NCBI GenBank assembly: GCA_030684475.1
Contig: JAUXWB010000156.1
Span: forward strand, 19,592-83,591
Origin: Reyranella sp.
GTDB taxonomy: Bacteria > Pseudomonadota > Alphaproteobacteria > Reyranellales > Reyranellaceae
Reading direction: 5' to 3'
Length of the DNA: 64,000 bases
Position 1 is the stretch's first letter. Every line of letters starts with the position of its first letter. A program made the translations under genes and the position numbers. Of the stretch, positions 1 through 7,760 are shown one piece after another. The notes beneath the pieces were generated by a model, which was not told the origin of the DNA, did not search any database, and worked only from the letters and a program-made list of their open reading frames with translations.

Positions 1-512
1 CGCGGCTGCTCACGCCAGCGTCCCCAGACCTGCGGACGGAAGCGATCGAAATGCGACTCGAAATGCGTGACGTTGCCGACGAGTCCCTCGGCGAGTGCCT
101 TGCGCACGGTCAGGAAATCGCTGTCCCAGCGGCGATTGTGGAATACCGACAGGAGCACGCCATGGCGCCGAGCCAGGGCAACCAGCTCGCGGGCCTCGGC
201 CAGGTCGACCGTGAACGGCTTCTCGACGACGACATGCTTGCCGGCCGCGAGTGCCGACCGCGCGATCGACGCATGGCTGTCGTTCGGCGTGGCGATCACG
301 ACCAGATCGACCCGGCCGGATGTGGCGATCACCAGGGGATCGGAGTCGACCTCGGCGTCCGGCAAGTCGGCGCGCACCTTGGCGGCGTCACTCGACGCTA
401 CGGCGACGAGTTCGAGACCCGCCACCGCCTGGATCAGCGGTGCATGGAACGTCTTGCCGGCCAATCCATAGCCGCAAAGGCCGACGCGAACGGTGTGGGG
501 AAGATCCGCCAT
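1..512 (-). CDS. Gfo/Idh/MocA-family NAD(P)-dependent oxidoreductase (partial, cut by left edge)
   Basis: The translation begins MADLPHTVRVGLCGYGLAGK and carries the N-terminal Rossmann motif GxGxxG (as GYGLAGK). The family EKP signature follows (VVEKPFTVDL), whose Lys is the usual catalytic or substrate-contacting residue. Only about 170 N-terminal residues are in the window; the C-terminal substrate domain lies beyond position 1. The family oxidises or reduces sugars and cyclitols with NAD(P). Its position beside a surface-glycan cluster fits nucleotide-sugar or polyol modification, but the substrate cannot be read from this fragment. The ATG at 510-512 was chosen because the Rossmann strand starts about seven residues later. 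Confidence 0.85.
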   Translation of the reverse strand, partial: MADLPHTVRVGLCGYGLAGKTFHAPLIQAVAGLELVAVASSDAAKVRADLPDAEVDSDPLVIATSGRVDLVVIATPNDSHASIARSALAAGKHVVVEKPFTVDLAEARELVALARRHGVLLSVFHNRRWDSDFLTVRKALAEGLVGNVTHFESHFDRFRPQVWGRWREQP

Positions 513-896
513 GTATATCTCAGGAATTCCCAGCCCGGTCTCGTTCGCCACCCGTGGAAGACACGTTTTCACGCCCGAATTTCGACCGACGCGGCCTGGT
601 GCGGAGCAAGGATTCTTCGTCTATTAGGCTTCCTGCCATGGACATCAATGCGCCCTCCCTGTACGCCACCCCGGCAAGCGTGTGAAGTTGCCGGCTCCGG
701 CTGGCTCCAAGACCCTCTTCTATCGGATTGATTTTGCAGTGTTTAGCATGCTTTTGATCGACGGCGACCGGGTCGCTTGGCGCAAGACATCCTCCGGTCT
801 CTTTGCCTCAGCCGGGATCGAACGGGTCCTTTGGCTTCCAGGCGGGAAGTTCATTCGCCAGTCCAACGCACCCATGCGCAGCCCGTGTGATTCCAG
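513..896. other. Intergenic region between divergent genes at the left end
   Basis: This 384-bp stretch separates the leftward oxidoreductase from the rightward methyltransferase genes. Open frames on both strands lack recognisable domains and ribosome-binding sites and look like chance. Promoters for both directions should lie here, but I could not pick a convincing -35/-10 pair. Confidence 0.5.
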
Positions 897-2120
897 ATGA
901 AGACTTGCCGCCTGTGTTCCAGCAAGAACCTGACCGACGCCATCGACCTGGGCGCAATGCCGATCGCCCACCGCATGAGGAAGCGGCAGGACGAGGCCGA
1001 GCAGCACTACCCGCAGCGCTATGTGCTGTGCCGTGATTGCGGCCTGATGCAGATCGCGGACCCGATCGATCCCGAGGAGCTTTATCGGGAATTCAACTTC
1101 TGCTTCTCCGGCTGGAAGCCGCAGCCCCATATCGCGGCGGAGTTCGCGATGATATCGCGCACATCGCCAGGGAAATCGATGCTGGAGATCGGCAGCAACG
1201 ACGGCCTGTTCCTAATCGAGGCACGCAAGAGCGGCTTCGGTCCCCTTCTCGGCATCGAACCCAATCGGCTCGCGACCGAGCAGGCGCGCTCGGGCGGTCT
1301 TTCGATCGTCAACGAGATGCTGACGCCGGCGCTCGCCGCCGACCTTGTGGCCAAGCACGGCAGGTTCGACACCGTCGTCGTGCGGCAGGTGCTCGAGCAC
1401 TTGCTCGACATTCCCGGCTTCTTCACCTGTGTCGACCTGCTCCTTGCACCGCAGGGCATCCTGTTTGTCGACGTGCCCGACGTCGAGCAAGGCATGCGCA
1501 GCGGCGACGCGACAATGCTTTGGGAGGAGCACGTCAACTCCTTCACGACGCCCGTCCTCGAAAGCGCGCTGGCCCGCTTTGGTTTCGCGGTCGTCGAAAG
1601 CGAGCGATACAACTTCTCCGGGGGCACGATCGCGGTCGCGGCGCGACGCGGCGCCGCTCGGGGGACGCCTCTCGATCTCGAGAAGCACCTGGCGGTCGCC
1701 GGCAAATTTGCCGAACGCGTCGAGGGCTACCAGAAGAGGCTGAAATCCGTTCTGAGCCGGGCACGCGACGCCGGCTTTGGCATCGTGCTTTACGGCGCGG
1801 GCAATCGAGCCTGCACCCTGACCAATTCAGGAGATCTCAAGGGGCTGATCGACTACGCGGTGGACGATCAGCTGGAGCGGCAAGGCCTCTTCATGCCGGG
1901 AACGGGCATACCAGTCCGGCCGTCGGCGGAGCTTGCACAGGAGAGCCGGCCGTTTCTTTGCCTCCTGGCCGTGAACAACGAGCACGAGACGAAGGTGACC
2001 GCCAAAGTGCGCGAGCTCGCCCGAGCGCCCGCTCACATCTTTACCGGCCTGTCGCCGGCGGATATCCACGCGGAGCTGGATCGCGTGTCGGCCCTGCTCG
2101 ATCGCGAAAACGCACCATGA
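897..2120 (+). CDS. Sugar C-methyltransferase-like class I SAM methyltransferase with N-terminal zinc motif
   Basis: The 407-residue product has the three-part layout of nucleotide-sugar C-methyltransferases of the TylC3/NovU type. An N-terminal zinc-binding domain has Cys4, Cys7, Cys45 and Cys48. A class I SAM domain has glycine motif MLEIGSNDGLFL near residues 95-106. A C-terminal domain contains GIVLYGAGNRACTL near residue 300. Known members add a methyl group to C3 or C5 of a 4-keto-6-deoxy sugar nucleotide. The gene overlaps the next one by 4 bp (ATGA), so the two are co-translated. A role in making a methyl-branched sugar for the surrounding cluster is inferred from family and context. 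Confidence 0.85.
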   Translation: MKTCRLCSSKNLTDAIDLGAMPIAHRMRKRQDEAEQHYPQRYVLCRDCGLMQIADPIDPEELYREFNFCFSGWKPQPHIAAEFAMISRTSPGKSMLEIGSNDGLFLIEARKSGFGPLLGIEPNRLATEQARSGGLSIVNEMLTPALAADLVAKHGRFDTVVVRQVLEHLLDIPGFFTCVDLLLAPQGILFVDVPDVEQGMRSGDATMLWEEHVNSFTTPVLESALARFGFAVVESERYNFSGGTIAVAARRGAARGTPLDLEKHLAVAGKFAERVEGYQKRLKSVLSRARDAGFGIVLYGAGNRACTLTNSGDLKGLIDYAVDDQLERQGLFMPGTGIPVRPSAELAQESRPFLCLLAVNNEHETKVTAKVRELARAPAHIFTGLSPADIHAELDRVSALLDRENAP

Positions 2121-3340
2121 GCAATCCGCCGCCTGCGGGCAGGCTTTACTCCTACTATCGCGACTCGGGCATCTCACCGACCTTCGGCTCGCTTCAGACC
2201 GAGGCCGATCTCGATCGCTTCTGCGAGCAACGGGCGCGACTCTTCACGCTGAAGCTGCAGATGCCGCCCGAGATGTTCCGACATGCACGGCTGCTGGAGT
2301 TCGGACCGGACACCGGAGAGAACGCGCTCGTGTTCGCGCGCTGGGGTGCGCAAATCGAACTGGTCGAACCGAACACGGCGGTGTGGCCCCAGCTGCAGGC
2401 CTATTTCCGCCGCTTCGGACTTGAAGACCGACTGCTCGGCCTCCACGACAAGCCGATCCAGGAGTTCTCGCCGGCAGATCCAGCAGACATCGTGGTCGCC
2501 GAAGGGTTCATCCACACCGTCAAACCGGAGAAGCAGTGGATCGACGTCGTACGCAAGGCGGTTCGGCCCGGCGGTTACCTGATCCTGTTCTACTACGAAC
2601 GTCGTGCCCTCCTCATGGAGGCTTTCCATGCGGCGCTCTATCGCGAGTATTGCCGATTGATCGGCCAAAGGGGCCCCGACGTGGCCCGTCGGCTCTATGG
2701 CACGAAATGGGACGCGATTGCCCATGTCAGGCGCTTCAATTCGTGGGTCATGGACGTTCTCGAGAATCCGTACACACGTTCGCAGTTCACGATGGACGCG
2801 CCGCGCCTGGTGCAAATGATGGCCGAGTCGGAGTTCGAGCTTTACCAGTCATGGCCCCGGTATCGGGATGATCTCAGGATGCTGTGGCACAAGACACCGG
2901 AGTCACCGGGGTCGATTGCAGGAGAAGTGACCGGGCATTTGCAACGCAGTGCCCTCAGCCACGCGCTGGGCCGGACGCTCTACTGTATCGGAGACGACGC
3001 CAGCGTCGCGGCGATTGGCCGCCAGCTCGACAGGCTCCTTCAGACGGTCGACCAGGCGATGGAGACGGGCGGTCACCAGGTCTGGACTTCGATTGCGGAG
3101 GGCTTCCTGGACCTGCAGGTAAGCATCGACCAGGACAATGTGATCTACGCCCTGTCGGCAGATGCCCGTCGCTCGGTAAAGGCGATGCTCAACTCCGCCA
3201 GCCGTTGCGCGACCTTGGCGGCAACTGGCGATGCGACCGAATTGGCCGCTTTTGCCAATGTTGATCAGCCGTTCATATCTTTCTGGGGGCAGCCTGCACA
3301 CTATGGCGTCTTCAGAAAGCGCACTCCGACAGACCTCTAG
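2117..3340 (+). CDS. Class I SAM-dependent methyltransferase
   Basis: The product is 407 residues. Its class I methyltransferase core has motif I as LLEFGPDTGENALVFARWG (about residues 57-75) and an acidic residue after strand 2 (IELVEPN). About 170 C-terminal residues beyond the core match no family I recognise. The start ATG overlaps the preceding stop codon, so it is translationally coupled to the C-methyltransferase. A much longer upstream reading in the same frame is out of register with the preceding gene and is an artefact. Acceptor unknown; a sugar or glycan hydroxyl is the likeliest target given the cluster. Confidence 0.8.
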   Translation: MSNPPPAGRLYSYYRDSGISPTFGSLQTEADLDRFCEQRARLFTLKLQMPPEMFRHARLLEFGPDTGENALVFARWGAQIELVEPNTAVWPQLQAYFRRFGLEDRLLGLHDKPIQEFSPADPADIVVAEGFIHTVKPEKQWIDVVRKAVRPGGYLILFYYERRALLMEAFHAALYREYCRLIGQRGPDVARRLYGTKWDAIAHVRRFNSWVMDVLENPYTRSQFTMDAPRLVQMMAESEFELYQSWPRYRDDLRMLWHKTPESPGSIAGEVTGHLQRSALSHALGRTLYCIGDDASVAAIGRQLDRLLQTVDQAMETGGHQVWTSIAEGFLDLQVSIDQDNVIYALSADARRSVKAMLNSASRCATLAATGDATELAAFANVDQPFISFWGQPAHYGVFRKRTPTDL

Positions 3341-3386
3341 ATTTCGCCATTTGGCCAACGGCAATCAACCTAGCGACGGAAAGCGC

Positions 3387-3899
3387 ATGCTGTTTCGATT
3401 GATCCCGCCACCAGAAATCGCGTTAGCGATGGCGCTTTCGCTTCTTCTGCCAATCCTCTTTGCAGCTGTCGGTAAGTCATGGCCCAGTGAATCGATCCTT
3501 GTTCAATTGGCCAAAAGTTCGGCGCTCTGCCTCGTCCTATGGTTAGCCGCTATCAGGCTCATCGGAATCCGAGTAGAGCCAAGCGCAGCGATCGCATGCC
3601 TTTGCATCCTCGCAATTGCCTCCATGGTTCTTTACGTTGGCGTTTCGCTTCTTGCGTATAGTTTTCGCCTTGAGACCCTTCTGACCGTCGGGCGCCATCC
3701 AGATGGGCTGACGTACGAAGAAGTGGCGGCGACCTTCGGCGATGGTGCAGGACTGAGTGCCCTGTCCAATGGTCGTATTCGTACGCTGGAATTGCTGGGA
3801 ATGATCCACCGGGCCGGCGATACAGTGGAGATCACCCCTCTCGGCAGCTTTGTCGCGAAACTTTACGGCGTCGTTCGCAACATCACAAATTTGGTGTGA
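3387..3899 (+). CDS. Small membrane protein with C-terminal winged-helix-like domain (first of pair)
   Basis: The product is about 170 residues. Roughly 105 N-terminal residues form three or four hydrophobic segments (IALAMALSLLLPILFAAV; ALCLVLWLAAIRLIGI; AIACLCILAIASMVLYVGVS). A soluble tail of about 60 residues (LTYEEVAATFGDGAGLSALS ... GMIHRAGDTVEITPLG) reads like a small winged helix. I do not recognise the family. The next gene has the same architecture and overlaps its stop codon. The two precede a large polytopic protein that starts two bases after the second. The start at 3387 follows a GGA-containing site; ATG 3303 would overlap the previous gene. Base composition is lower in G+C than in neighbouring housekeeping genes. 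Confidence 0.7.
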   Translation: MLFRLIPPPEIALAMALSLLLPILFAAVGKSWPSESILVQLAKSSALCLVLWLAAIRLIGIRVEPSAAIACLCILAIASMVLYVGVSLLAYSFRLETLLTVGRHPDGLTYEEVAATFGDGAGLSALSNGRIRTLELLGMIHRAGDTVEITPLGSFVAKLYGVVRNITNLV

Positions 3900-4384
3900 T
3901 GATGAGCGACTATGTATGCGCCATTGCGGGTTTTGCACTTGTCCTGCTGCTGTCCTTGGTGTGTCTGCAAGTAACGGCTCGAACCAATCCTTTCCTCGTG
4001 CTCATCACATTGGCAATTCTCATCAATGTATGCACGGCGGCGGGGGCTCATCTCTTTATTCCGACGCTCCGCTATTGGCACTACACGCCGCCTTTTTTCT
4101 TGTTGGTCATGATCACGATTTTTTGCCTGGGAGCGGTGTTTTCTTCGGCATCCCTGCAAGTGCTGCAGGCGATTTCGCAAAGTGGCGGAAAAGCGACTGC
4201 CGCGACTTTGCATGAGGGCGTCATTAAGGAAAATCTGTTCAAACGGCTCGACGAGCACGTCGCCGCGAACCGTGTCCGCCAGTCGGGTGACGCATATCGC
4301 GTCACCGAGAATGGCCGATCTCTCATCACATGGATCGAGAAGTTTAAGCGGTTCTTTTCGATTGAGCAGACAGGAATCTATTGA
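3899..4384 (+). CDS. Small membrane protein with C-terminal winged-helix-like domain (second of pair)
   Basis: The product is about 161 residues with three hydrophobic segments in the first 95 residues (AIAGFALVLLLSLVCLQVT; FLVLITLAILINVCTAAGA; FFLLVMITIFCLGAVF). A cytosolic-looking tail of about 65 residues (LFKRLDEHVAANRVRQSGDA, YRVTENGRSL) resembles a winged helix. It shares architecture, not obvious sequence identity, with the preceding gene. GTG 3896, ATG 3899 and ATG 3902 are all possible starts, and all overlap or abut the upstream stop. The stop at 4384 is followed after one base by the ATG of the polytopic protein, so the three genes form a tight unit. Function unknown. Confidence 0.7.
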   Translation: MMSDYVCAIAGFALVLLLSLVCLQVTARTNPFLVLITLAILINVCTAAGAHLFIPTLRYWHYTPPFFLLVMITIFCLGAVFSSASLQVLQAISQSGGKATAATLHEGVIKENLFKRLDEHVAANRVRQSGDAYRVTENGRSLITWIEKFKRFFSIEQTGIY

Positions 4385-4385
4385 A

Positions 4386-6572
4386 ATGCGGAAGCTGCAA
4401 ACGCCCAATCGGAAAGCCGTCGCGGAAATAGCAAAGCGGAGCTTCAGTGAGTTGAGGACGAGGGTAACGACTTTCTTCCAGGCAAAGGCTTCGGGTTTTG
4501 TGGACGCCTCTGAGGCTTGGTGTTCGGGACCGCAGACAAGTACCGGAATGCTTCGCGGAACCGCAATTGCGCTATGGGGAGCGTTAATTGGAGCTGTGAT
4601 CGCGTCGCTAGCCGCCTATTGGTTGATCGAGATATCAGAGGCAAGTCGTGCTTATTTCGGGCAGAACCTGGCACAATATCCGGTGTTAGATGAATATAAA
4701 AAATCAGCCCTGACCAAGAATGCAGAGAAGACCTTTTATTTTTTATTCTATGGTTTCGGCGTGATATGTGCTGCTGCGGCACTGCATTTTCGTAGGGCCC
4801 TGGCGCGCACTCGGGCGTTCACCTTCTTGATCTCGGCCAGTGCCGCCATCCCAGCGCTTCATGTGCTGGTCGCCGGAACCACTCAGCGAAGCGATATTTC
4901 GTTCTTCGCCCTGCTGGTTGTCGCCGCAGCTCTGTTCGTTCCCGCTTTAGTGTTTCGCTTTGGCTCGGGGCGGCAGTTGGCGGATGGCGTGCGCCAATCA
5001 AGCACAATCGTTTTTGATCCGAGGCTTCTTCGGATAGACGGATATGTAGTCATAGTGCTCGCACTGCTGATTATTCCCTTAAAGCTTCAATTTATTGCGT
5101 ATGAAAGTGCATATAACAGTCATCCGGTATCATTTTTGATCGGCCCAGCACTGTCCGCACTTGCTGATGGGTTGTTGCCTGGTCGGGATTTCATCGCATT
5201 TTATGGGCAAGGCCCATCCTATCTATTCCGCCCATTCCTAAGTACGGATCTTGCGGCAGTATACGGGCGCTATGTCGTCTTTCTGTCGGCGATTGTCTTT
5301 GCAATCCACGTGTCTTGCTATTTTGTCTTGCGCGATTTTTATCGCGATCGCGCCCTCGCTTGCGTGACCGCAATTGCATTGATCTTCACTTATCATTTTG
5401 GAGCCGGTTCCGTGCTTATGGGACCATCAGCTCTCCCGGTACGGTTTGCCTTGATCTTCGTTCTCGCTGCGGTGACGGTTCAAGCAATGACCAGCTCAAG
5501 AAGCATTCGCTGGCTGCTGCTGAGCGGTGCAATCGTCGGCGTTTCAGTATTTTGGAACAGCGAAACCGGCGTCCTCATGTTCGTGGCAGTTCCGGTCGCT
5601 TACGTCGGGAATGAAATTTTCAACAGGAAGTTTCCGTGGCGGATCTTCTTCTTCATCGCTTCCGCGATCGCTACTTTTTTGGCTGTGTCAGCCGCCGCAT
5701 TTGGAGTCGACGCGCTTAGCCAACCTTTTTTTGCATCGCTTGTGGAGCCCCTTCGCCTGCACTCGGCAGGAAACTGGGTGGGCATCGTTATGAATTGGGA
5801 GCCTGGAAGCGGCTATATCTACCAGATCAGCGCCCCAGCAGTTGCAATCGCGACCGGCATGGCGGCTCTGGCGAGGGGCAAAGATGCCGAGCCACGACTA
5901 GACCGAGAGAGGGCTTATTTGATCTTTTTCTCTATTGTCGCACTGATCTTTACTCCGAAATGGATCAATCGCTCCCTGGATGCCGTATGGCAACAAAATG
6001 CTTTCGCATTCCTAATCATTGCGGTGTGGTGGGCACGAATTGCTCTAAGAGGCGCGTATTCCTACTACCCGTCCAAGAACGGCGCAGCGACGCTCATTGC
6101 CTCCGGTGGGATTTTTGCCCTGTTGATGCTCTGGAGTATAGCGGATCGCCTGCAGCCCAACATTAAAGTCGGCCTCAAAGCGTACGTCGAATTCCCTACC
6201 GCTATCAATCTCTCGCGCTTGTTTCGCAGCGAAGATTATGGGATCGACATGCTCGTGGATGACAGCGATTTCAAGCTGGTCAATTCATTGCTCAAGCTGC
6301 GGGAGCCAATGCTGCTCCTTTCGAATCGGGACTGGTTGGTCCTGATGAAGCTGGGACGAGCACCCAAGAGCTATTTCCTGCCACTCGATGAAATCTTTAG
6401 TTCTGATCATTTGGCGCGAAGTTTCGATGGTGCCAAGTACTTGTTCGTAGATCGAGACTACAAGTTCCCCCCATATGTTTGGCTCAAAGACGATCTTCAG
6501 GATCGCCTGCAGCGTGAATTTCGTTTGGTGGGCGAATCTACGCGATTTCTGGTATACGGACGCATACAATGA
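4386..6572 (+). CDS. Large polytopic membrane protein, GT-C-like glycosyltransferase candidate
   Basis: The 728-residue product has a hydrophilic N-terminus of about 55 residues, then about a dozen transmembrane segments, then a C-terminal soluble part of about 120 residues (YGIDMLVDDSDFKLVNSLLK onward). This arrangement is typical of GT-C-fold enzymes that use polyprenyl-phosphate sugars on the periplasmic side, and of some polymerases. No family-specific catalytic motif could be assigned, so the glycosyltransferase call rests on topology and context. The ATG at 4386 is in register two bases after the previous stop. The region is clearly more A/T rich than the rest of the window, suggesting acquisition by transfer. 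Confidence 0.6.
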   Translation: MRKLQTPNRKAVAEIAKRSFSELRTRVTTFFQAKASGFVDASEAWCSGPQTSTGMLRGTAIALWGALIGAVIASLAAYWLIEISEASRAYFGQNLAQYPVLDEYKKSALTKNAEKTFYFLFYGFGVICAAAALHFRRALARTRAFTFLISASAAIPALHVLVAGTTQRSDISFFALLVVAAALFVPALVFRFGSGRQLADGVRQSSTIVFDPRLLRIDGYVVIVLALLIIPLKLQFIAYESAYNSHPVSFLIGPALSALADGLLPGRDFIAFYGQGPSYLFRPFLSTDLAAVYGRYVVFLSAIVFAIHVSCYFVLRDFYRDRALACVTAIALIFTYHFGAGSVLMGPSALPVRFALIFVLAAVTVQAMTSSRSIRWLLLSGAIVGVSVFWNSETGVLMFVAVPVAYVGNEIFNRKFPWRIFFFIASAIATFLAVSAAAFGVDALSQPFFASLVEPLRLHSAGNWVGIVMNWEPGSGYIYQISAPAVAIATGMAALARGKDAEPRLDRERAYLIFFSIVALIFTPKWINRSLDAVWQQNAFAFLIIAVWWARIALRGAYSYYPSKNGAATLIASGGIFALLMLWSIADRLQPNIKVGLKAYVEFPTAINLSRLFRSEDYGIDMLVDDSDFKLVNSLLKLREPMLLLSNRDWLVLMKLGRAPKSYFLPLDEIFSSDHLARSFDGAKYLFVDRDYKFPPYVWLKDDLQDRLQREFRLVGESTRFLVYGRIQ

Positions 6573-6638
6573 ACACATCCGGTGTTCCGTCCAGATTTTG
6601 GTCGATGTGGTAATTGTAGCGGAGTCGGACGTCCTTCA

Positions 6639-6666
6639 TTGACCGCCCTTTGATTTGCTATAGCAT
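6639..6666 (+). promoter_or_regulatory. Possible sigma70-like promoter upstream of flippase-like gene
   Basis: TTGACC (6639-6644) is followed after 16 bp by TAGCAT (6661-6666); an overlapping TATAGC lies at 6659-6664. It sits in the 180-bp gap ahead of the gene starting at 6756. The -35 match is good and the -10 match is weak. Confidence 0.3.
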
Positions 6667-6755
6667 TTTGCCGCTTTCTCAACCTCCGCTTCGTGTAGAG
6701 TGCCATTGATTCGAAGCAATTCAATCCCCTTCCGGCCCGAGAACTTTGCCGTGTG

Positions 6756-7760
6756 ATGTTTCTTACGAATACCGGTTTCAGAACGGCGATTTCCGTATTG
6801 TTGCTCTGCGCTGCTATCGCCTATCTGCTTACGCGCGACGAGTGTTGTTCGATGGATTCAAAGCTGCTGCTTGCCGCGGCGGCCATACAGCCCGTCAACA
6901 TGCTCGTTATTGCGACGTTGGCGTGGCGCTTTGTCCTGCTCGCGCATCCGCCGCGCCCTGGTCTTTGGTCGAGTTTCAAGGCCAGCATGCTGGCAACCGG
7001 GCTGAACATCTTGCTCCCTGCCCGCGGCGGCGACTTTGTCAGGCTTACTTATCTCCGGCAGCGCGAGGGCACGCCGCTCGGTACGGGTCTTTCCATTTCG
7101 ATCATTGAGCGGGTTGCCGATCTGATCGTGCTCTCCGCGATGGCGATCATCGTCGCCAGCTTGGTATTGCAGTCGCAAGTCATCGTGCCGATCGTCGCGA
7201 TCGCGGCACTCGGCGTTGGACTAATTATGCTCTCGGCGCTGCTGCCGTTCTGGCTCGCCATCCTGTACAGGATATTTCCAGCCGCCATGGCAAATTTTCT
7301 CGCGTCGGTCATGACGGAGACTGCGGCTCGAATCCGCGACGGAAAGATCTTTCTCGCGCTCGGCGCTTCCGTCATCTTCATGGGGCTGGGTCTGGTTGCA
7401 ACCCTGATTTTTTTCCGGATCGCGACCGAACAGGAGTTCTCGCTCACCCTCGCGGCGATGGTCCTTGTTTTCGCGAGCCTTGGCGGTGCGATCCCGATCC
7501 TTCCCGGCGGCCTTGCCACATTCGAAGCCGGGGTTATCGCAGCCCTGATGTATGGCGGATATTCGGCAAGCGACGCCCTAATGCTGGCAGTCGTCTATCG
7601 CCTTCAGCAGTACGTCATGGCGACGCCTCTCGCCCTGGTGATCGCTTCCCGTGAGCGCGTCGGCCTGAGCGCGATGTTTTCTGAAATGTTTCGACTGTTT
7701 ACGAACCGGCGCGCGCGAAGGGCCCCAACTCCGACATCCTCTGTGAATGAAAAGCGTTAG
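6756..7760 (+). CDS. Lysylphosphatidylglycerol synthase TM-region / YbhN-like flippase domain protein
   Basis: The 334-residue polytopic inner-membrane protein shows the family signatures: an Asn/Arg-rich motif after the second helix (LPARGGDFVRLTYLRQREG), an SIIERVADLIVL helix, and GGAIPILPGGLATFEAG near the C-terminus. Members with only this domain occur in glycolipid and LPS loci and are proposed to move lipid-linked intermediates across the membrane. It overlaps the following GT2 fusion gene by 14 bp, implying coupled synthesis. That partnership suggests handling of a polyprenyl-phosphate sugar made by the GT2 domain (inference). A GTG at 6753 directly before the ATG is an equally possible start. 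Confidence 0.8.
   Translation: MFLTNTGFRTAISVLLLCAAIAYLLTRDECCSMDSKLLLAAAAIQPVNMLVIATLAWRFVLLAHPPRPGLWSSFKASMLATGLNILLPARGGDFVRLTYLRQREGTPLGTGLSISIIERVADLIVLSAMAIIVASLVLQSQVIVPIVAIAALGVGLIMLSALLPFWLAILYRIFPAAMANFLASVMTETAARIRDGKIFLALGASVIFMGLGLVATLIFFRIATEQEFSLTLAAMVLVFASLGGAIPILPGGLATFEAGVIAALMYGGYSASDALMLAVVYRLQQYVMATPLALVIASRERVGLSAMFSEMFRLFTNRRARRAPTPTSSVNEKR

Noticed and set aside
682-900. A 72-codon open frame before the first methyltransferase gene
   Set aside because: No domain, weak start context, and it overlaps the methyltransferase start.
1037-2116. A longer reading of the second methyltransferase starting at 1037
   Set aside because: The extra 360 residues are Arg/Ala-rich and lie out of frame within the first methyltransferase gene; the ATG at 2117 overlaps the preceding stop and starts the fold.
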